The position numbers were made by a program, and so were the translations under genes. From G963675935 sp963675935 (GTDB lineage Bacteria; Planctomycetota; Planctomycetia; Pirellulales; Thermoguttaceae): DNA of 64,000 bases. Numbering within the stretch: position 1 is the stretch's first letter; every line of letters begins with the position of its first letter. A model generated the notes under the pieces. It was not told the DNA's origin. It ran no database searches and saw only the letters and a program-made list of their open reading frames with translations. The stretch spans positions 186,001 through 250,000 of the forward strand of contig CAXXPV010000003.1 in NCBI GenBank assembly GCA_963675935.2, written 5' to 3'. Shown here piece after piece: positions 61,246 to 64,000 of the stretch.

Positions 61246-63960
61246 ATGAGCCGCCGTTTTGTTGCACAGCCATTGTCGTTGGCCGTCGCTCTTTGTTTGT
61301 TTGTTGTTTCTTCCGCCGGGGCCGATCAGCCAAAAGATGTGCGGTCGAAAGACGCAAAGCCGGATCAGGTGAAGGCCGAGCCGCAACAGGCCGCGCCCGG
61401 CGCGCCGTCGGTTCCCGTGGCGGCTCCCCAGGCAAAACCAAAATTCCCGCCCTACGCCGACGTGCTTTCCGGCGCCACGGCGATGGAAGGTTTCATCAAG
61501 CTTCATCGAAAAGACACCAAGCTGCTTGCCGAGCTTTCGCCGGGCGACTTGGACAAGGACGTGATGGTGGCCATCGCCATTTCGCGCGGCATCGGCCAGA
61601 CGCCGCTTCTTGGCGGCATGACTTGGGGCTTCGGCGACGATTGGGTTTGGCAGTTCCGCAAGGCCGACGACCGGATTCAGATCGTGCGGCGCAACGTGCG
61701 GTTCCGCGCGGCGAAGGGGTCGCCACAAGAGCGGTCGGTCCATTTCGCCTACACCGACAGCATCATGTTCAGTCTGCCGATCGTCACGACGGGCCCGAAC
61801 GGCAGTTTCGTGGTCGATCTGACGCCGGTGTTCATGAGCGATCTGCCGCAGATTTCCGCCGTGCTGCCGGGCTTCGGATTCGCCGGCGACCGCTCGACCT
61901 GGGCGCAAGTGAAAGCTTTTCGAGACAACGTCGAGATTGAAGTGGCGGCCACCTACGCTTCGGGCGGCGGCCGCTCGATCGACACCGTGGCCGACAGCCG
62001 CGGCGCGACGCTCTACGTCCATTATTCCGTGAGCCGGCTGCCCGAAACCGGCTATCAGCCGCGTTTGGCCGACGACCGCGTGGGCTATTTCCTTACGGCG
62101 CTCAAGGACTATTCCCGCGACGGCGAGGAAGACCGTTTCATCCGTTATGTCAATCGTTGGGACTTGCGCAAGGCCGAGCCGTCGGCCGCGGTGTCGCCGC
62201 CGGTGAAGCCGTTGGTTTTCTGGATCGAAAAGACGGTGCCGTTCAAGTATCGCGCGGCGGTTCGCGAGGGCATTTTGGAGTGGAACAAGGCTTACGAGAA
62301 GGCCGGCTTCGCCAACGCCATTGAAGTGCGCCAGCAGCCCGACGACGCCACGTGGGATCCCGAGGACATCAGCTACAACACGTTCCGCTGGATCACCTCG
62401 AGCGCGAGTTTCGCGATGGGCCCCAGCCGCGTGAATCCGCTGACGGGCCAAATCCTCGACGCCGACATCATTTTCGACGCCGATTTCATCGAAAGATGGC
62501 AGGACTATTTCGAGACCGAGCGGCGCGACGCCGCGACCGTCGCACTGCCCACGACCGTCAAGCTGCCGGGCCTTCCGGCCGACCCGCGGCACAATCTGGG
62601 CGACGACGGCGATTACACGCGAATGTTGGGCCAAGACTTAGCCTTCGGCGCGATGGCCTTGGCCGCGCCCGGCCATCCGGTCAGCAAGGAGAAGCTTGAT
62701 GAACTGTTCGTCGCCGGCGTGAAGTCGGTTGTCACGCACGAAGTGGGCCACACGCTCGGACTACGCCACAACTTCAAGTCGAGCGCCTACTGGACCATGG
62801 CCGAGTTGAACGACCCGGAAAAGACGAAGAACGTCGGGCTGACCGCCTCGATTATGGACTACATGCCGGTCAATATCTCGCCGAAGGGCAAGCCGCAGGG
62901 TGATTATTTCAGCCGCACCATCGGCCCTTATGATTATTGGGCGATTGAATACGGCTACAAGCCTTTCAGCGGCGGCACGGACGGCGAAGTCGCCGAGTTG
63001 AAGAAGATTGCCTCGCGCAGCGCCGAGCCGGCTCTCGATTACGCCACCGACGGCGACGCCGACGGCGGACCCGACCCGCTGGTCAATCGTCACGACTTGA
63101 GCAAGGACACGGTCGAGTTCGCCCGCTGGCGGGTTGAACTCATCAACCAGTTGATGCCAAAGCTGATCGACGACGTGGTCGCCCCGGGCGAGGGCTACCA
63201 ACGTGTTCGCAAGGCGTTCGACATGCTGTTGCACCAGCATGGCATTGCGATGGGATTTGTCTCGCGACAGATCGGCGGCATTTATGTCAACCGCGACCAC
63301 AAGGGCGATCCGAACGCCCGGCCGCCGTTGGTTTTGGTCGAGGCCGCGAAACAGCGAGCCGCCCTCGAATTTTTGGAACAGCAGGTGTTCGGTCCCGAGG
63401 CATATCAATTTCCCACGAAACTCTACGGCTATCTTGCCCCGCCTCACTGGGATCACTGGGGCATGAGAGACGTGCGGGCCGACTTCCCCGTTCACAATAT
63501 GATTTTGGGGATACAAGACAGCCTCCTCGGCCGGCTTCTCTCGCCAACGACACTCTCCCGCTTGCTCGATTCGGAGTTGAAGGCGCCGCCCGAGCAGGAC
63601 CTGCTGACGGCCTCCGAGTTGGTCCACCGACTCACGTCGTCGATCTTCCGCGAGGTTGAAACGCTTGAGAAGGCCAAGGACGCGAAGTTCACCGCGCGGA
63701 AGCCGGCCATCGACAGCCGCCGCCGCAACTTGCAGCAGCGGTATTTCGAGCGGTTGGCCGACATGGCGATGGGCAACGGCGGCGCGCCGTCGGAATGCCA
63801 GACGATGGCCGTGGTGGAGCTGAAAAACCTGGAGCCGCGACTGAACGTCGTCGCCGGCAGCGTGCTTCAGCTTGACGACGCCACCCGACAGCACTTGAGC
63901 GACTTGGCCGCGCGGACTCGCAAGGTGCTGAACGCCCGGATCAATCTCCAGCGGCCGTAA
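61246..63960 (+). CDS. Secreted zinc-dependent metalloprotease (DUF5117/DUF4953 type)
   Basis: 904 residues with a signal peptide ending near SSAGAD. The catalytic site HEVGHTLGLRH (H498, H502, H508) is the extended metzincin-type HExxHxxGxxH motif; the expected Met-turn lies in ASIMDYMPVN downstream. N-terminal part (about 60-240) is the DUF5117-like domain, and the C-terminal helical part includes LLHQHGIAMGFVSRQIGGIY. Family members are large exported peptidases of Bacteroidetes and Planctomycetes, with unknown substrates. No neighbour on the same strand remains in the window. Confidence 0.9.
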   Translation: MSRRFVAQPLSLAVALCLFVVSSAGADQPKDVRSKDAKPDQVKAEPQQAAPGAPSVPVAAPQAKPKFPPYADVLSGATAMEGFIKLHRKDTKLLAELSPGDLDKDVMVAIAISRGIGQTPLLGGMTWGFGDDWVWQFRKADDRIQIVRRNVRFRAAKGSPQERSVHFAYTDSIMFSLPIVTTGPNGSFVVDLTPVFMSDLPQISAVLPGFGFAGDRSTWAQVKAFRDNVEIEVAATYASGGGRSIDTVADSRGATLYVHYSVSRLPETGYQPRLADDRVGYFLTALKDYSRDGEEDRFIRYVNRWDLRKAEPSAAVSPPVKPLVFWIEKTVPFKYRAAVREGILEWNKAYEKAGFANAIEVRQQPDDATWDPEDISYNTFRWITSSASFAMGPSRVNPLTGQILDADIIFDADFIERWQDYFETERRDAATVALPTTVKLPGLPADPRHNLGDDGDYTRMLGQDLAFGAMALAAPGHPVSKEKLDELFVAGVKSVVTHEVGHTLGLRHNFKSSAYWTMAELNDPEKTKNVGLTASIMDYMPVNISPKGKPQGDYFSRTIGPYDYWAIEYGYKPFSGGTDGEVAELKKIASRSAEPALDYATDGDADGGPDPLVNRHDLSKDTVEFARWRVELINQLMPKLIDDVVAPGEGYQRVRKAFDMLLHQHGIAMGFVSRQIGGIYVNRDHKGDPNARPPLVLVEAAKQRAALEFLEQQVFGPEAYQFPTKLYGYLAPPHWDHWGMRDVRADFPVHNMILGIQDSLLGRLLSPTTLSRLLDSELKAPPEQDLLTASELVHRLTSSIFREVETLEKAKDAKFTARKPAIDSRRRNLQQRYFERLADMAMGNGGAPSECQTMAVVELKNLEPRLNVVAGSVLQLDDATRQHLSDLAARTRKVLNARINLQRP

Positions 63961-63965
63961 TTTGT

Positions 63966-64000
63966 CCTTGTTCCCACGCTCCGCGTGGGAACACACCCGT
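63966..64000. repeat. Left arm of GTTCCCACGCTCCGCGTGGG element, cut by window end
   Basis: TTGTTCCCACGCTCCGCGTG followed by GGAACACACCCGT matches the left arm at 1781-1812. The second arm would lie beyond the window. Confidence 0.75.

Overview
The window looks like chromosomal DNA of a planctomycete, probably a Pirellulales-type lineage. This is inferred from gene content: high G+C, a BlaI/BlaR1-type pair in which the M56 sensor carries a long carboxypeptidase-regulatory-like tail, a Ser/Thr kinase with a Pro-rich C-terminal half, very large secreted carbohydrate-active proteins, hopanoid genes and many planctomycete-style hypotheticals. No rRNA or tRNA gene was recognised. One structural RNA, the SRP RNA, lies just upstream of dnaX.

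Layout. 1-6.3 kb (minus strand): secreted TPR-type protein (cut by the window edge), PepSY-type membrane protein, class I/II aminotransferase, a three-gene overlapping unit ending in a phosphohexomutase-like protein, an FmdB zinc ribbon and a RelE/RHH toxin-antitoxin pair. 6.9-12.5 kb: an ATP-grasp/HAD fusion, DegT aminotransferase and GT2 glycosyltransferase, a likely surface-glycan unit split by a 1.7-kb IS with a 9-bp target duplication. 12.6-15.9 kb: hpnH and squalene-hopene cyclase. 16.3-19.4 kb: BlaI-BlaR1. 19.6-23.4 kb: an IS110/UroD chimera, a conserved hypothetical, a REP-associated tyrosine transposase surrounded by its REPs, and a GT. 23.9-32.7 kb: purH, Ser/Thr kinase, response regulator, SDR epimerase, an omptin-like beta-barrel and a metallophosphoesterase. 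32.76-36.22 kb: two near-identical IS copies. 36.5-43 kb: lipoprotein, ribD, quinone oxidoreductase, Skp-like protein, ffs, dnaX and ybaB. 43.1-47.9 kb: giant secreted protein and a VapBC pair. 48-54.2 kb: marR-macA-macB and a TolC-like protein, forming a tripartite efflux system. 54.4-64 kb: GH106-type rhamnosidase, methyltransferase, DsbD-like protein and a zinc metalloprotease.

The most unusual property is the density and behaviour of short palindromic mobile elements. About ten families are present. Several copies carry exact 8-9-bp target duplications. They nest inside one another, exchange outer arms and inner cores, host IS insertions, supply stop codons to adjacent genes, and lie in-frame inside at least five protein genes: dnaX, the GH106 gene, blaR1, the phosphohexomutase-like gene and the RAYT gene. 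The same core is read in the same frame in different hosts, reminiscent of Rickettsia palindromic elements. A dnaX A9 slippage site that would make the gamma subunit lies just before one such insertion.
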